39,011 nucleotides of DNA, taken from a virus. Shown piece after piece: positions 25,085 to 31,589 of this stretch. The position numbers were made by a program, and so were the translations under genes. Location: IMG/VR virus record IMGVR_UViG_3300009620_000012, positions 1-39,011 of that record. One strand, given 5' to 3'. Below the pieces are notes generated by a model, which saw only the letters and a program-made list of their open reading frames with translations, was not told the DNA's origin and did no database searches. The first letter of the stretch is position 1, and every line of letters begins with the position of its first letter.

Positions 25085-25251
25085 CCCTCCTCCAGATCCA
25101 TGAAGAACTGATCTATATCTTCAGGATCATAAACATCGTATCCAGTTTCTTTTATAAGATCCCACACCTCTTCGGAGTAACCATAAGCTAACCTAAGTTT
25201 GGTGTCCTTTTGTTTAAGATGTTCAGAGAAATTATATATCTTTGCTGTCAT
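25081..25251 (-). CDS. Hypothetical acidic early protein (56 aa)
   Basis: Chosen start ATG 25251 lies six bases after a GAGG within the 3' end of the upstream gene. The protein reads MTAKIYNFSEHLKQKD at the N-terminus and ends DPEDIDQFFMDLEEG, strongly acidic. No family is recognised. Acidic small early proteins in phages are often inhibitors or DNA mimics, but nothing here proves that. Confidence 0.6.
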   Translation of the reverse strand: MTAKIYNFSEHLKQKDTKLRLAYGYSEEVWDLIKETGYDVYDPEDIDQFFMDLEEG

Positions 25252-25483
25252 CCTCATCCTCATTCGTAATATTTTTATAGGTGTCTCTTGAATAATAATG
25301 ATCTAGTTCTGCCCATGATAAAAGCATGTTACTTCGATCTTGTTTGACGTCAGCTAACTCTTCTCGGAGCTTTTTAATTTCTATATTTTTATTTTCTACA
25401 AGCATTTTAAGTTGGTTAACTTGCTTTCTTAGAACTTTTAACTCACTAACATTTTGATTCATTGTAAGATTAGCCTTTAACAT
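25232..25483 (-). CDS. Coiled-coil early protein (83 aa)
   Basis: GGAGAG precedes ATG 25483. Residues about 10-50 form a clear leucine/isoleucine heptad coiled coil (LKVLRKQVNQLKMLVENKN, then KKLREELADVK). The C-terminus is acidic (NEDEDDSKDI). Oligomerisation is likely. The partner and function are unknown. Confidence 0.65.
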   Translation of the reverse strand: MLKANLTMNQNVSELKVLRKQVNQLKMLVENKNIEIKKLREELADVKQDRSNMLLSWAELDHYYSRDTYKNITNEDEDDSKDI

Positions 25484-25643
25484 CTTTACTCTCCATCAGT
25501 TTAATTAATTGAGTAACACGCTCTTGTAGTACACTTAACTCTTGAAAAACTCTATCGATCTGCTTCAATACGTGAGTAGGAAACTCTTGTCTAAGTTGCT
25601 CTTGTATCTGATGTATCTCCTCTATCTCCTCAGGTGTTGTCAT
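25470..25643 (-). CDS. Coiled-coil early protein (57 aa)
   Basis: AAAGG lies six bases before ATG 25643 (MTTPEEIEEIHQIQEQLRQE). It is entirely helical with heptad spacing (VLKQIDRVFQELSVLQERV). It lies directly upstream of another coiled-coil gene with a 14-base overlap, so the two products may pair. That is inference. Confidence 0.65.
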   Translation of the reverse strand: MTTPEEIEEIHQIQEQLRQEFPTHVLKQIDRVFQELSVLQERVTQLIKLMESKDVKG

Positions 25644-25677
25644 TGTAAACCTTTCTTTCTGGAATGTCAACAAGAAA

Positions 25678-25693
25678 CTTCATACTAATGAAG
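25678..25693. repeat. Small hairpin straddling a stop codon
   Basis: CTTCAT-ACTA-ATGAAG is a perfect 6-bp dyad that contains the TAG stop of the gene ending at 25685. It fills the gap to the next gene, as larger hairpins do further right. Confidence 0.55.
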
Positions 25694-25876
25694 GCGTCCT
25701 ACCCGGATCTGGTATGGAAAACCACTCTCGAAACCCTCCAGCCCATGACGGTGAAGGAAGAGTCGAGCATCCTCCTCCGTTGAGAAAGTTTTTAATGCCT
25801 TACCTTCTTCATCTATCATGGCATCTATTTCTTCAAACCTCCCCATAAAATCGTGTTGAATAATAATATATGACAT
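25685..25876 (-). CDS. Hypothetical early protein (63 aa)
   Basis: AGGAGG precedes ATG 25876 at a good distance. The sequence reads as a small alpha/beta protein: SYIIIQHDFMGRFEEIDAMI, then FSTEEDARLFLHRHG and PYQIRVGRLH. Such 'strand, then TEEDA helix, then strand' proteins are common phage orphans. The function is unknown. Confidence 0.7.
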   Translation of the reverse strand: MSYIIIQHDFMGRFEEIDAMIDEEGKALKTFSTEEDARLFLHRHGLEGFESGFPYQIRVGRLH

Positions 25877-25891
25877 TTATTTTCCTCCTAT

Positions 25892-26083
25892 TTAGAAAAC
25901 TATCCGAGGATGTAGCTCCTCTTTTTTAAGTTCCTCGTATACTTTATTAACGTAATGCTTATCAACCACATCCATATTACTCTCAACATGTGAGGTAACT
26001 TCCTCAATATTACTCGCTCCATTTTCAATAGCGTCATAGATTAACTCTTCCATTTCCATGATCCAGTTTTTTATCTTAGACAT
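25892..26083 (-). CDS. Hypothetical acidic helical early protein (63 aa)
   Basis: AAGAGG precedes ATG 26083. Acidic helices with a pattern resembling a small winged-helix-like unit (MEMEELIYDAIENGASNIEE, then VVDKHYVNKVYEELKKEE). No DNA-binding motif can be confirmed, and the function is unknown. Confidence 0.65.
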   Translation of the reverse strand: MSKIKNWIMEMEELIYDAIENGASNIEEVTSHVESNMDVVDKHYVNKVYEELKKEELHPRIVF

Positions 26084-26099
26084 ATCTACCTCTTAAAGT

Positions 26100-26124
26100 T
26101 AGGGGGTGAGCGAACCCACCCCTA
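26100..26124. repeat. Intercistronic GC-rich hairpin
   Basis: TAGGGG-G-TG pairs with CACCCCTA across a short loop, between the stop at 26133 and the Shine-Dalgarno of the next gene. It is unrelated in sequence to the 50-bp repeat family but occupies the same kind of position. No T-run follows on the minus strand. Confidence 0.7.
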
Positions 26125-26132
26125 TTTATTTA

Positions 26133-26309
26133 TCAAGAAACTTCCTCACTCTGGAGCCAGCCCCTGAAAAGCTCATGGATGACCTCCCGATACTCTTCTT
26201 GATCATCGAACTGAGCAATCACCAACGAGCCAACGACATCGCCAAGCCTCCCGTACTCCTTAATTGTGAGGTCAACGGGGTCGTTCCACTTGATAAGTTC
26301 TTCAGCCAT
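26133..26309 (-). CDS. Hypothetical early protein (58 aa)
   Basis: AGGAG lies seven bases before ATG 26309, so the upstream extension is dropped. Reads MAEELIKWNDPVDLTIKEYG, then FDDQEEYREVIHELFRGW. It is followed by the hairpin at 26100-26124. No family is recognised. Confidence 0.65.
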   Translation of the reverse strand: MAEELIKWNDPVDLTIKEYGRLGDVVGSLVIAQFDDQEEYREVIHELFRGWLQSEEVS

Positions 26310-26319
26310 CTTCAATCTC

Positions 26320-27228
26320 CTAAGCTGCAAGCTGTTGCCAAGTATCAGAAGCTAACATCTTCCGTACTTTATCTTCTCTGAATACCTTGGTTGTTGGATT
26401 ATCGGTATGGGTAGACCAGTAAGTAGCAGCCTGATAAGCTGTCCAGAGTGTACCACTATCTCTCTGACCGTAGCTCTCGTAAGCACCCTTACCAAGAAGG
26501 TGTCGGTTTTCCTCATCAAAGACTTTCATCAGGTTACTTAACATAACTTTATTAGCTACCTTCTCACGCTTAACATTATCCATTCGAGATGCAAGTGTCT
26601 TGGTAAATAGATCGACAGCCTGATCTCTCTGCACAGAAGTATTATACCACGCCCTCATAGTATCCATACCATCCGAGGCAATGTACTCTGCTGCTCCCTT
26701 AACTTTGGCAGCAAAGGTTGGCACGTCGAAATTCTTGGTGTGCCTACCGTACATATAAGCTAGCTTATTTCCATTGACCAAAGTATTATAACACATGGAC
26801 CTCCAGAGACCCATCATACCACTATTTGCCCACGTTCTATTATGACTGGTACGAAAGCAGAACTCAGGAACAACATTATCTCCTCGCCCATCTATGGTCT
26901 GTTCGTGGGCCGGGAACCTAGCCCGGAGTTCAAGCTGTGCTCCACCATTATATACATTGGTATCAAAGTTAGCGTCAGTCATATCAATACCAGACATCGT
27001 AAGGGCTTCCTCAACCTGCTCAACGATGTCGCCATATTGTACGACCTCATAGTTATCAGAGACAATACCTAACATTACCGCCGACTCAGGAATGCCCCAG
27101 TCATGGTGTTTCTTTCTTTGAATACCTACTCCAATACTTGCAGGGACCACCACCCCAGAGGAGTGGTAGGGATCAACATAGAGCGGCACCTTCTCTACCT
27201 TGAAGTTAATTATATCTTTATTAAACAT
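26320..27228 (-). CDS. DUF932 family protein (302 aa)
   Basis: The family is found in phages and plasmids (often as 'phage/plasmid-like protein') and has no established biochemical role. The match is by overall pattern: VPLYVDPYHSSGVVVPASIG, ESAVMLGIVSDNYEVVQYGD, a central ARFPAHEQTIDGRGDNVVPE block, SHNRTWANSGMMGLWRSMC, and a C-terminal TLWTAYQAATYWSTH. AGGAGG lies nine bases before ATG 27228. It is the only large protein of the early region, surrounded by small orphans. It overlaps the upstream gene by eight bases. Confidence 0.8.
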   Translation of the reverse strand: MFNKDIINFKVEKVPLYVDPYHSSGVVVPASIGVGIQRKKHHDWGIPESAVMLGIVSDNYEVVQYGDIVEQVEEALTMSGIDMTDANFDTNVYNGGAQLELRARFPAHEQTIDGRGDNVVPEFCFRTSHNRTWANSGMMGLWRSMCYNTLVNGNKLAYMYGRHTKNFDVPTFAAKVKGAAEYIASDGMDTMRAWYNTSVQRDQAVDLFTKTLASRMDNVKREKVANKVMLSNLMKVFDEENRHLLGKGAYESYGQRDSGTLWTAYQAATYWSTHTDNPTTKVFREDKVRKMLASDTWQQLAA

Positions 27229-27460
27229 CTTCATCCTCCTGTCCAATTAGTTTAACACCATCAAATGGCACCTCGATAAGGGTACCTGTCTTCTCGTCTC
27301 TCACTCGAAAATACTTTACGCCACTGTCATAGGTATTTAGTGTACCTTTCCGAGTTAACTTCTTCCACCCAACACTAGGTAAGTCTGATTCACTTACCCA
27401 ACCGCACGGCTTATCGTGCTTATCGACAGGCATCTCCTTAGTATACATAACATCAATCAT
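27221..27460 (-). CDS. Hypothetical early protein (79 aa)
   Basis: AGGAGG lies just upstream of ATG 27460. Small beta-rich protein (WVSESDLPSVGWKKLTRKG, then YFRVRDEKTGTLIEVPFDGV) with an acidic tail. Overlaps the DUF932 start and is probably co-translated with it. No family is recognised. Confidence 0.65.
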   Translation of the reverse strand: MIDVMYTKEMPVDKHDKPCGWVSESDLPSVGWKKLTRKGTLNTYDSGVKYFRVRDEKTGTLIEVPFDGVKLIGQEDEDV

Positions 27461-27673
27461 TTAATCCTCCTTGGATGTTGAGATGTATCGGCCTCGGATC
27501 GGATGATATCCGGCAAGTTTAATGATGTATTCCTCAGCCTTTGTTCCGGCATCCTCCCCGAAAGAGGCTGTGATTTTACTCACTATGTCACGCATAGTCC
27601 AACCGTGAAGTCGGGAACGCTTTCCCTCCTCCATTATACGGTGGATCTCCTCAGTTAATTTATCGATAGCCAT
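27461..27673 (-). CDS. Hypothetical early protein (70 aa)
   Basis: Helical N-terminus (DKLTEEIHRIMEEGKRSRLH), then GWTMRDIVSKITASFGEDAG and a basic C-terminal YHPIRGRYIST. The middle has helix-turn-helix-like spacing, but this is not strong enough to call a regulator. It ends one base after the next gene's start and overlaps the upstream gene by 19 bases. Confidence 0.6.
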   Translation of the reverse strand: MAIDKLTEEIHRIMEEGKRSRLHGWTMRDIVSKITASFGEDAGTKAEEYIIKLAGYHPIRGRYISTSKED

Positions 27674-27891
27674 TCTTCGTATCCTTCTGTTAGTGACTGC
27701 ATCTCGTGCTCAATCCAACCATTAAGTTCTTCTACATCTAACTCTTCATCGTCGAACTCCTCAACCGGCTTAGTCGCCCCAACACAACATAGCTCTATAT
27801 ATTCCTCCACCATAGGACGATACCAAATATCTGAGTTACTCTCCAGAAACTTTCGAACTTCTAGTGCTGTACTAAAATCGGGAGCTAACAT
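27655..27891 (-). CDS. Acidic early protein (78 aa)
   Basis: GGAGG lies seven bases before ATG 27891. The centre is very acidic (PVEEFDDEELDVEELNGWIE) after an N-terminal helix ALEVRKFLESNSDIWYR. It contains a CC pair (ELCCVGAT). The function is unknown. Confidence 0.65.
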   Translation of the reverse strand: MLAPDFSTALEVRKFLESNSDIWYRPMVEEYIELCCVGATKPVEEFDDEELDVEELNGWIEHEMQSLTEGYEEWLSIN

Positions 27892-28142
27892 TATACTACC
27901 TCCTTCCATGCTATCTGAGGTTCAAACTTGATAACATCTCCATTATTATCTTGAGTAGTTGTTGCGTTAAAGCCGTCTATAAAATTAAACAAGACGTTCT
28001 TATCTTGTGGATGGAAGAGCTTAAGAGCTACTGAACCTTGGTCCTTGGTTTCAATTCGTATAGTTATAACAGAGAAATTACGACAATCGAAATGCTCTTC
28101 TTCCATTCCGATCTCGGTTACATTGTGTATATTAATGTCCAT
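27891..28142 (-). CDS. Hypothetical beta-rich early protein (83 aa)
   Basis: AAGGA lies before ATG 28142, and the stop overlaps the next ATG. It alternates strands (CRNFSVITIRIETKDQGSVA, then LKLFHPQDKNVLFNFIDGF). No motif or family is recognised. Confidence 0.65.
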   Translation of the reverse strand: MDINIHNVTEIGMEEEHFDCRNFSVITIRIETKDQGSVALKLFHPQDKNVLFNFIDGFNATTTQDNNGDVIKFEPQIAWKEVV

Positions 28143-28383
28143 TGGAATGTCCTTCCAGTTTAGTAAGAGTTACTTCTGATATAGTTGCACTCAATACAGA
28201 TGTGATCAGGTTTATCGCAAGCATATCCATTGGTGCCTTACTAAAGGCAAACGAGAAGACAGCCCGGAGAGAACCTGCCACGATCTCAAGCTCGTCGCCT
28301 TCCTTTGCTCCCTCCAAGAGCAGATTCAGCTCACCTCTAATCATATCCTCAGCCTGTTTCATTTTATCATCGTTCTTGATCAT
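28132..28383 (-). CDS. Hypothetical early protein (83 aa)
   Basis: Helical, with a moderately hydrophobic second half (PMDMLAINLITSVLSATISE) that may be a membrane-proximal or buried helix, and an acidic first half (EGAKEGDELEIVAGSLR). The start overlaps the upstream stop. The function is unknown. Confidence 0.6.
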   Translation of the reverse strand: MIKNDDKMKQAEDMIRGELNLLLEGAKEGDELEIVAGSLRAVFSFAFSKAPMDMLAINLITSVLSATISEVTLTKLEGHSNGH

Positions 28384-28589
28384 TAGACTTCCTTTGCATT
28401 TTCTATATCAAAGAAGCACGAACCGTCAGTCTCAATAGTATCCCATTCATTGTCCTCTAGTTGAAAGACCTCCTCGTCTACTATATCGTAGAAGTCTTGA
28501 CCTTCCGGGTCAATGTCAGTAGATACCTCTACAAAAGCTCTTTGATGGACGGTCCGGTATACCTTAACTCTATATGTCTTCTCTGTCAT
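28383..28589 (-). CDS. Hypothetical acidic early protein (68 aa)
   Basis: GGAG lies seven bases before ATG 28589. Starts with a basic strand (EKTYRVKVYRTVHQRAFVEV) followed by an acidic body (DIDPEGQDFYDIVDEEVFQ). Lies in a run of overlapping small genes. No family is recognised. Confidence 0.65.
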   Translation of the reverse strand: MTEKTYRVKVYRTVHQRAFVEVSTDIDPEGQDFYDIVDEEVFQLEDNEWDTIETDGSCFFDIENAKEV

Positions 28590-28740
28590 AATCTATCTCC
28601 GGTTTGATGTCTTTCTTTCTTGAAGGTACGATCCTTTTCTTATACTGTCCCTTTCGAAGGGACGTAGCGTAGGGATTTCGGGAAGCTACTCCATGTCTAT
28701 GGTGGGATCGCCCCACTGTGGTTTTCTTTCTTCGCTGCAT
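28570..28740 (-). CDS. Very basic small protein (56 aa)
   Basis: Starts MQRRKKTTVGRSHHRHGVAS, then RNPYATSLRKGQYKKRIV. Lys, Arg and His dominate the first 45 residues and the tail is acidic. Short basic proteins with an R-N-P-(Y/F) core and a K-K-R tail are frequent in marine phages and probably bind nucleic acid. AAGG lies eight bases before ATG 28740. It overlaps the upstream gene by 55 bases and the downstream gene by 20. This overlap and the short length make it the less certain of the three genes here. Confidence 0.55.
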   Translation of the reverse strand: MQRRKKTTVGRSHHRHGVASRNPYATSLRKGQYKKRIVPSRKKDIKPEIDYDREDI

Positions 28741-28862
28741 AGTGCTGCCTTTCTATAATCTTCATAGTGTTTCTCCTTCTTCTCAGGAAACCACCACCAT
28801 GTAGGCATAACATCATAAAACCGACGTTGATCTTCAGACCATTCGTGCTTGGTCATCACCAT
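28686..28862 (-). CDS. Small Trp-rich charged protein (58 aa)
   Basis: GGAGG lies exactly five bases before ATG 28862, directly downstream of the sigma-70 promoter at 28884-28912. The protein contains MPTWWWFPEKKEKHYEDY, with three consecutive Trp and alternating Lys/Glu. The clear promoter and ribosome site make it a confident gene despite its size. The function is unknown. Confidence 0.7.
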   Translation of the reverse strand: MVMTKHEWSEDQRRFYDVMPTWWWFPEKKEKHYEDYRKAALCSEERKPQWGDPTIDME

Positions 28863-28883
28863 AGAAACCTCCTTTATTTGTGT

Positions 28884-28912
28884 AGTATAACATACTCAGA
28901 TCAACAGGTCAA
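28884..28912 (-). promoter_or_regulatory. Sigma-70 promoter inside the early region
   Basis: On the minus strand TTGACC (28912-28907) and TATACT (28889-28884) are 17 bases apart. The predicted start near 28877 gives a short leader with GGAGG before ATG 28862. It overlaps the 3' end of the gene at 28909-29058, so it is an internal promoter that would boost the small-gene run to its left. Confidence 0.7.
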
Positions 28913-29058
28913 CTCCGTTCGGACCACTCATTCTCAGCTCTCTCACGAGCTTCTATGATAGTTTCCCAAGCATTCTTGTGCCAACCTGAGTTTACCAGAA
29001 GATTATAATGATGCTCGAACATATTTTCTTTTAGCTCGTCGTTTCCTGCGTGACTCAT
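28909..29058 (-). CDS. Hypothetical acidic early protein (49 aa)
   Basis: Reads MSHAGNDELKENMFEHHYNL, then SGWHKNAWETIIEARERAEN. Its ATG overlaps the upstream TAA (TAATG), so it is coupled. It looks like a single helical hairpin. No family is recognised. Confidence 0.65.
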   Translation of the reverse strand: MSHAGNDELKENMFEHHYNLLVNSGWHKNAWETIIEARERAENEWSERS

Positions 29059-29258
29059 TAGCTAATTCCTCTCACTCTCCAGTAGCGTTTGATTACCTCG
29101 TCCCAAGGAACCTCTCCCCGGTACATCTCAGTCCACCATTCGGGACCAATAGTATCCACAAGCCATTCCTCAATAGCAAGAGCACCAACGGCGATCTCCA
29201 TATCGGAGCCTTGTTCAACAATAATGTTCGGCAGTCCTCTTTTATTTAGTTCAGTCAT
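29058..29258 (-). CDS. Hypothetical early protein (66 aa)
   Basis: Sequence includes GLPNIIVEQGSDMEIAVGAL, then IGPEWWTEMYRGEVPWDEVI. Trp-rich second half, no membrane segment. Coupled at both ends with its neighbours (8-base overlap upstream, TAATG downstream). The function is unknown. Confidence 0.65.
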   Translation of the reverse strand: MTELNKRGLPNIIVEQGSDMEIAVGALAIEEWLVDTIGPEWWTEMYRGEVPWDEVIKRYWRVRGIS

Positions 29259-29421
29259 CTTTGACCTCCATCAGCATAGTGGTTAGACAATCAGGCTCAT
29301 CGATCTCAAACTTGACAAGCCGTCCGCCTCGGCGAACTATCTCAGCTTCAAAGAGCCGACCTTCATCCATCAGATCCTGAAAGGACACATCGGCTTCGAT
29401 CACACGGTAGGTTGAGGTCAT
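29251..29421 (-). CDS. Hypothetical early protein behind a repeat hairpin (56 aa)
   Basis: Start chosen at ATG 29421 because GGAG lies six bases upstream. The alternative ATG 29433 touches the hairpin at 29435-29486 and has no ribosome site of its own. Protein begins MTSTYRVIEADVSFQDLMDE and ends in an acidic segment. The function is unknown. Confidence 0.65.
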   Translation of the reverse strand: MTSTYRVIEADVSFQDLMDEGRLFEAEIVRRGGRLVKFEIDEPDCLTTMLMEVKDD

Positions 29422-29434
29422 CACATTCTCCATT

Positions 29435-29486
29435 CTAATCTTCGCCCTCTAGTATCGAAAGATACTCTACTAGAGGGCTAGATTAG
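29435..29486. repeat. Long inverted repeat, family copy 2 (loop class A, GAAA)
   Basis: Outer arms CTAATCT/AGATTAG and stem GCCCTCTAGTA/TACTAGAGGGC. The inner alternative stem is GTATC-GAAA-GATAC. It lies 6 bases after the TAA of the membrane-protein gene and just before the next Shine-Dalgarno. The C-G pair at stem position 3 replaces the T-A of other copies, with both arms changed. Confidence 0.95.
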
Positions 29487-29492
29487 GGTAAG

Positions 29493-29657
29493 TTAGTTCC
29501 GAATTGTGTTGATTACACCGTAAGCAAAACCACCCAGAGACATAGTATAAGTTCCCAGAGCGATTAGTCGGGACTCGTAGATCAGCCCAAGTCCTTCAAG
29601 ACTTACGAACAAGCCGATCATACCGACTATAACATAGAGCAGATACATGATTCGCAT
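29493..29657 (-). CDS. Small two-TM membrane protein (54 aa)
   Basis: AGGAAAAG precedes ATG 29657. Nearly all of the protein is hydrophobic: MYLLYVIVGMIGLFVSLEGL is one membrane helix and LIALGTYTMSLGGFAYGVI the second, with short polar ends. Small early membrane proteins in phages may alter host permeability or block superinfection. Neither can be shown here. Confidence 0.7.
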   Translation of the reverse strand: MRIMYLLYVIVGMIGLFVSLEGLGLIYESRLIALGTYTMSLGGFAYGVINTIRN

Positions 29658-29667
29658 GATTCTTTTC

Positions 29668-29952
29668 CTACATATCCTGATAAACAACTTGGTCGTACCT
29701 GTTTTGAGCAGGTAAGTCAACCACATTCTTACTACGCAATCTTGTATTACCAATCAAGCGCATGTAATCCCGGATTGTTCCGCCATTAGCGGCAGACAAT
29801 CTCCGAGCATGTAGGGCAACAGATTTATCAAAGGCAGTGCGGCTTCCAAAAGGAACAAGTTTATCTCGCTTTCGCTCGATCTTCTCATCCATCCAGAGAT
29901 TATAGCCAGCCTCTCGCTTGAGGTTATCTTCATATATAATAACAGTTTGCAT
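29668..29952 (-). CDS. Hypothetical basic early protein (94 aa)
   Basis: Basic and helical (LWMDEKIERKRDKLVPFGSR, then SVALHARRLSAANGG), with a 'NGGTIRDYMRLIG' segment. The overlapping alternative frame on the same strand gives a poorer protein and is not used. A GAAAGAAG sequence precedes ATG 29952. The function is unknown. Confidence 0.65.
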   Translation of the reverse strand: MQTVIIYEDNLKREAGYNLWMDEKIERKRDKLVPFGSRTAFDKSVALHARRLSAANGGTIRDYMRLIGNTRLRSKNVVDLPAQNRYDQVVYQDM

Positions 29953-30021
29953 AGCACTTCTTTCGGTTAGGTTAAGTTAAACGAGTAGTTTAAGGTCATG
30001 CTCAGGACCAAATTGCACTTA

Positions 30022-30072
30022 CTAATTCGTCTCCCTAGTATCGCAAGATACTCTACTAGGGAGACTAATTAG
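30022..30072. repeat. Long inverted repeat, family copy 3 (loop class A, GCAA)
   Basis: Arms CTAATT/AATTAG, stem GTCTCCCTAGTA/TACTAGGGAGAC (12 bp), inner stem GTATC-GCAA-GATAC. It begins exactly one base after the TAA of the gene ending at 30074. Several stem positions differ from other copies, with matching changes on both sides. Confidence 0.95.
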
Positions 30073-30073
30073 G

Positions 30074-30754
30074 TTAGCTCGATGCTACTCGACTGGCCTT
30101 CTTCTTTGCTGTACCGTGAGCTGGGAAACCCACGATAACCTTCCGGTTACGTTTCTCGCAAAGCATACAGTCAGCACAAGATATATCATCTTTGTATGTA
30201 GCAGGACAGACAACAATCTTCCTGCCTTTGGCAGTCCGGGTGTTAGTTGTCTGGTCGATTGGCAAGACCGTTGTAACAGGAAAAACATCAAGATCATATA
30301 GCTCATCCGCATGATCAAGATTATTAGCCGAGAGGTTTACCGTGAAACCTATGTTGTTCATCATGTAAACGGTAACCCTGTTGTCCCAATTATTCAGGAC
30401 ATCGTAGTGTGTATAGGTAAACCCACGTTTATTTTCATTAGCTCTGGCTAACTCTATACATTTATCAGTGTCAAGGTTTACCTTGTCACCGGGAAGATCC
30501 CCGGCTTGGTTGTGTCTCCACTTTTGCAAGGGAGGTAGGTCTTTGACCTTACTAATAAAGGTAGACCAATCATCACCTCTCTCGCCTTGGGACACTTTGT
30601 CCCAGTGGAGTTTCAGGGGACCACTCTCTGCGTAGCAGCCGCCCTCATTAGCATTATTAAAAGGGCAGACTGTGGGACAAGTCGCCCCGGCAGAGGTGGT
30701 CACTGGAATGGGACCAACTTTCGCATTCTTACTTTTGACAGTCATGTGATACAT
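30074..30754 (-). CDS. Cys-containing phage protein, unknown function (226 aa)
   Basis: The N-terminus is striking: KSKNAKVGPIPVTTSAGATC, then CPTVCPFNNANEGGCYAESG, giving C26, C30 and C40. A second cluster, DISCADCMLC (two CxxC spacings in a row), lies near residue 195. A proline-rich centre includes QAGDLPGD and GFTYTHYDVLNNW. Proteins with this start (Lys-x-Asn-Ala-Lys-x-Gly-Pro-Ile-Pro) recur in many unrelated phages, but I know of no proven function. The cysteines could bind zinc or an Fe-S cluster. The gene is followed at once by a repeat hairpin. Confidence 0.7.
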   Translation of the reverse strand: MYHMTVKSKNAKVGPIPVTTSAGATCPTVCPFNNANEGGCYAESGPLKLHWDKVSQGERGDDWSTFISKVKDLPPLQKWRHNQAGDLPGDKVNLDTDKCIELARANENKRGFTYTHYDVLNNWDNRVTVYMMNNIGFTVNLSANNLDHADELYDLDVFPVTTVLPIDQTTNTRTAKGRKIVVCPATYKDDISCADCMLCEKRNRKVIVGFPAHGTAKKKASRVASS

Positions 30755-30756
30755 AG

Positions 30757-30963
30757 TTAAACCTCATATGTCTGTTCAAGTTTCAAGAAACTTAGGTCAA
30801 GTTCCCTTATCTTAGTAAGGTAAAGGTCGTTCATGTGTTCTCCCGCTACGTCCTCCACTTGGAGGATGTCAGTGTCCCCATAAACCGGATAATAATAAAC
30901 TGGATCATCCAATTTTATAGGCGGCAAAGCTACGAACAAAACATAGTAAGGAGTTGATTCCAT
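30757..30963 (-). CDS. Hypothetical early protein (68 aa)
   Basis: AGGGG lies seven bases before ATG 30963 (MESTPYYVLFVALPPIKLDD), so the longer upstream frame is rejected. Beta-rich N-terminus with several Tyr (VYYYPVYGDTD), helical C-terminus. The function is unknown. Confidence 0.65.
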   Translation of the reverse strand: MESTPYYVLFVALPPIKLDDPVYYYPVYGDTDILQVEDVAGEHMNDLYLTKIRELDLSFLKLEQTYEV

Positions 30964-30973
30964 TAGATTTCCC

Positions 30974-31150
30974 CTAGAGCTGTTTGGCTGGTTCTTCAAA
31001 GATATAGCCAAGCCGTTTGGCATACATAATTGTGTCGGCAGTCAAGGTCTTTGTACCTGCTATCTTAGCAAGTAACCTTGAGGTTTCACAAGCAGGATAG
31101 ACAACATCGTTGCCATACTGATCTTTGATTTCAATCAAACACCTAGTCAT
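30974..31150 (-). CDS. Hypothetical early protein (58 aa)
   Basis: GGAGG lies five bases before ATG 31150 (MTRCLIEIKDQYGNDVVYPA), inside the 3' end of the upstream gene. Reads CETSRLLAKIAGTKTLTADT, then a short C-terminal helix. No family is recognised. Confidence 0.65.
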   Translation of the reverse strand: MTRCLIEIKDQYGNDVVYPACETSRLLAKIAGTKTLTADTIMYAKRLGYIFEEPAKQL

Positions 31151-31313
31151 TCGGACCTCCATCTCTTATTTGTTTTCTCAATTTATTCATTACTAAGGAA
31201 AACTGGGGGTGATTTTGATTGCGAACGGGAAGATTACGAAGCAACCATCTAACATTAGATGGATCACTTATATCCCGTCGTAATTCTGGAACATTCATGT
31301 CGAGCGGTATCAT
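31143..31313 (-). CDS. Hypothetical basic early protein (56 aa)
   Basis: GGAGG lies eight bases before ATG 31313, four bases after a repeat hairpin ends. The protein reads MIPLDMNVPELRRDISDPSN, then VRWLLRNLPVRNQNHPQFSL, and is basic. Overlaps the next start by eight bases, a normal coupling in this run. No family is recognised. Confidence 0.65.
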   Translation of the reverse strand: MIPLDMNVPELRRDISDPSNVRWLLRNLPVRNQNHPQFSLVMNKLRKQIRDGGPND

Positions 31314-31329
31314 TAGATAATCCTCCTTT

Positions 31330-31380
31330 CCAATTACGCTCTCTAGTATCGTAAGATACTCTACTAGAGAGCTTAATTGG
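31330..31380. repeat. Long inverted repeat, family copy 4 (loop class A, GTAA)
   Basis: Arms CCAATTA/TAATTGG, stem GCTCTCTAGTA/TACTAGAGAGC, inner stem GTATC-GTAA-GATAC, one C/T mismatch between arms and stem. It begins one base after the TAA of the gene at 31382 and ends four bases before the next GGAGG. Confidence 0.95.
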
Positions 31381-31381
31381 G

Positions 31382-31588
31382 TTAGAACCTTTCGTGGTCT
31401 TGATCAGAGTAAGGACCAGTTGGCACAAGCGGTGACTTTCTAGCTATAACAATGGTGTCATTATCATAGTCTATGTCACATCTTGATCTAGGATCAAAGA
31501 ACATATGAATAAAATCAGGTTTTCCCCAGACCATAACAGCATGGAGATATTCCTGATCCTTTCTAAATCCTATGAAGTGAATAGCCAT
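31382..31588 (-). CDS. Hypothetical early protein (68 aa)
   Basis: Reads MAIHFIGFRKDQEYLHAVMV, then WGKPDFIHMFFDPRSRCDID. A small alpha/beta protein with a 'D-x-D-N-D-T' strand. Starts just two bases before the end of the upstream zinc protein. It is followed by a repeat hairpin one base after its TAA. The function is unknown. Confidence 0.65.
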   Translation of the reverse strand: MAIHFIGFRKDQEYLHAVMVWGKPDFIHMFFDPRSRCDIDYDNDTIVIARKSPLVPTGPYSDQDHERF

Positions 31589-31589
31589 T

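Noticed and set aside
28647-28663. Perfect dyad GTCCCTT-TCG-AAGGGAC
   Set aside because: It lies fully inside a coding frame (the basic 56-aa protein) and is not near a gene boundary, so it is most likely chance or codon-driven.
29754-29957. Alternative minus-strand frame of 67 codons
   Set aside because: It is shifted relative to the 94-aa gene, has no better ribosome site, and gives a less protein-like sequence.
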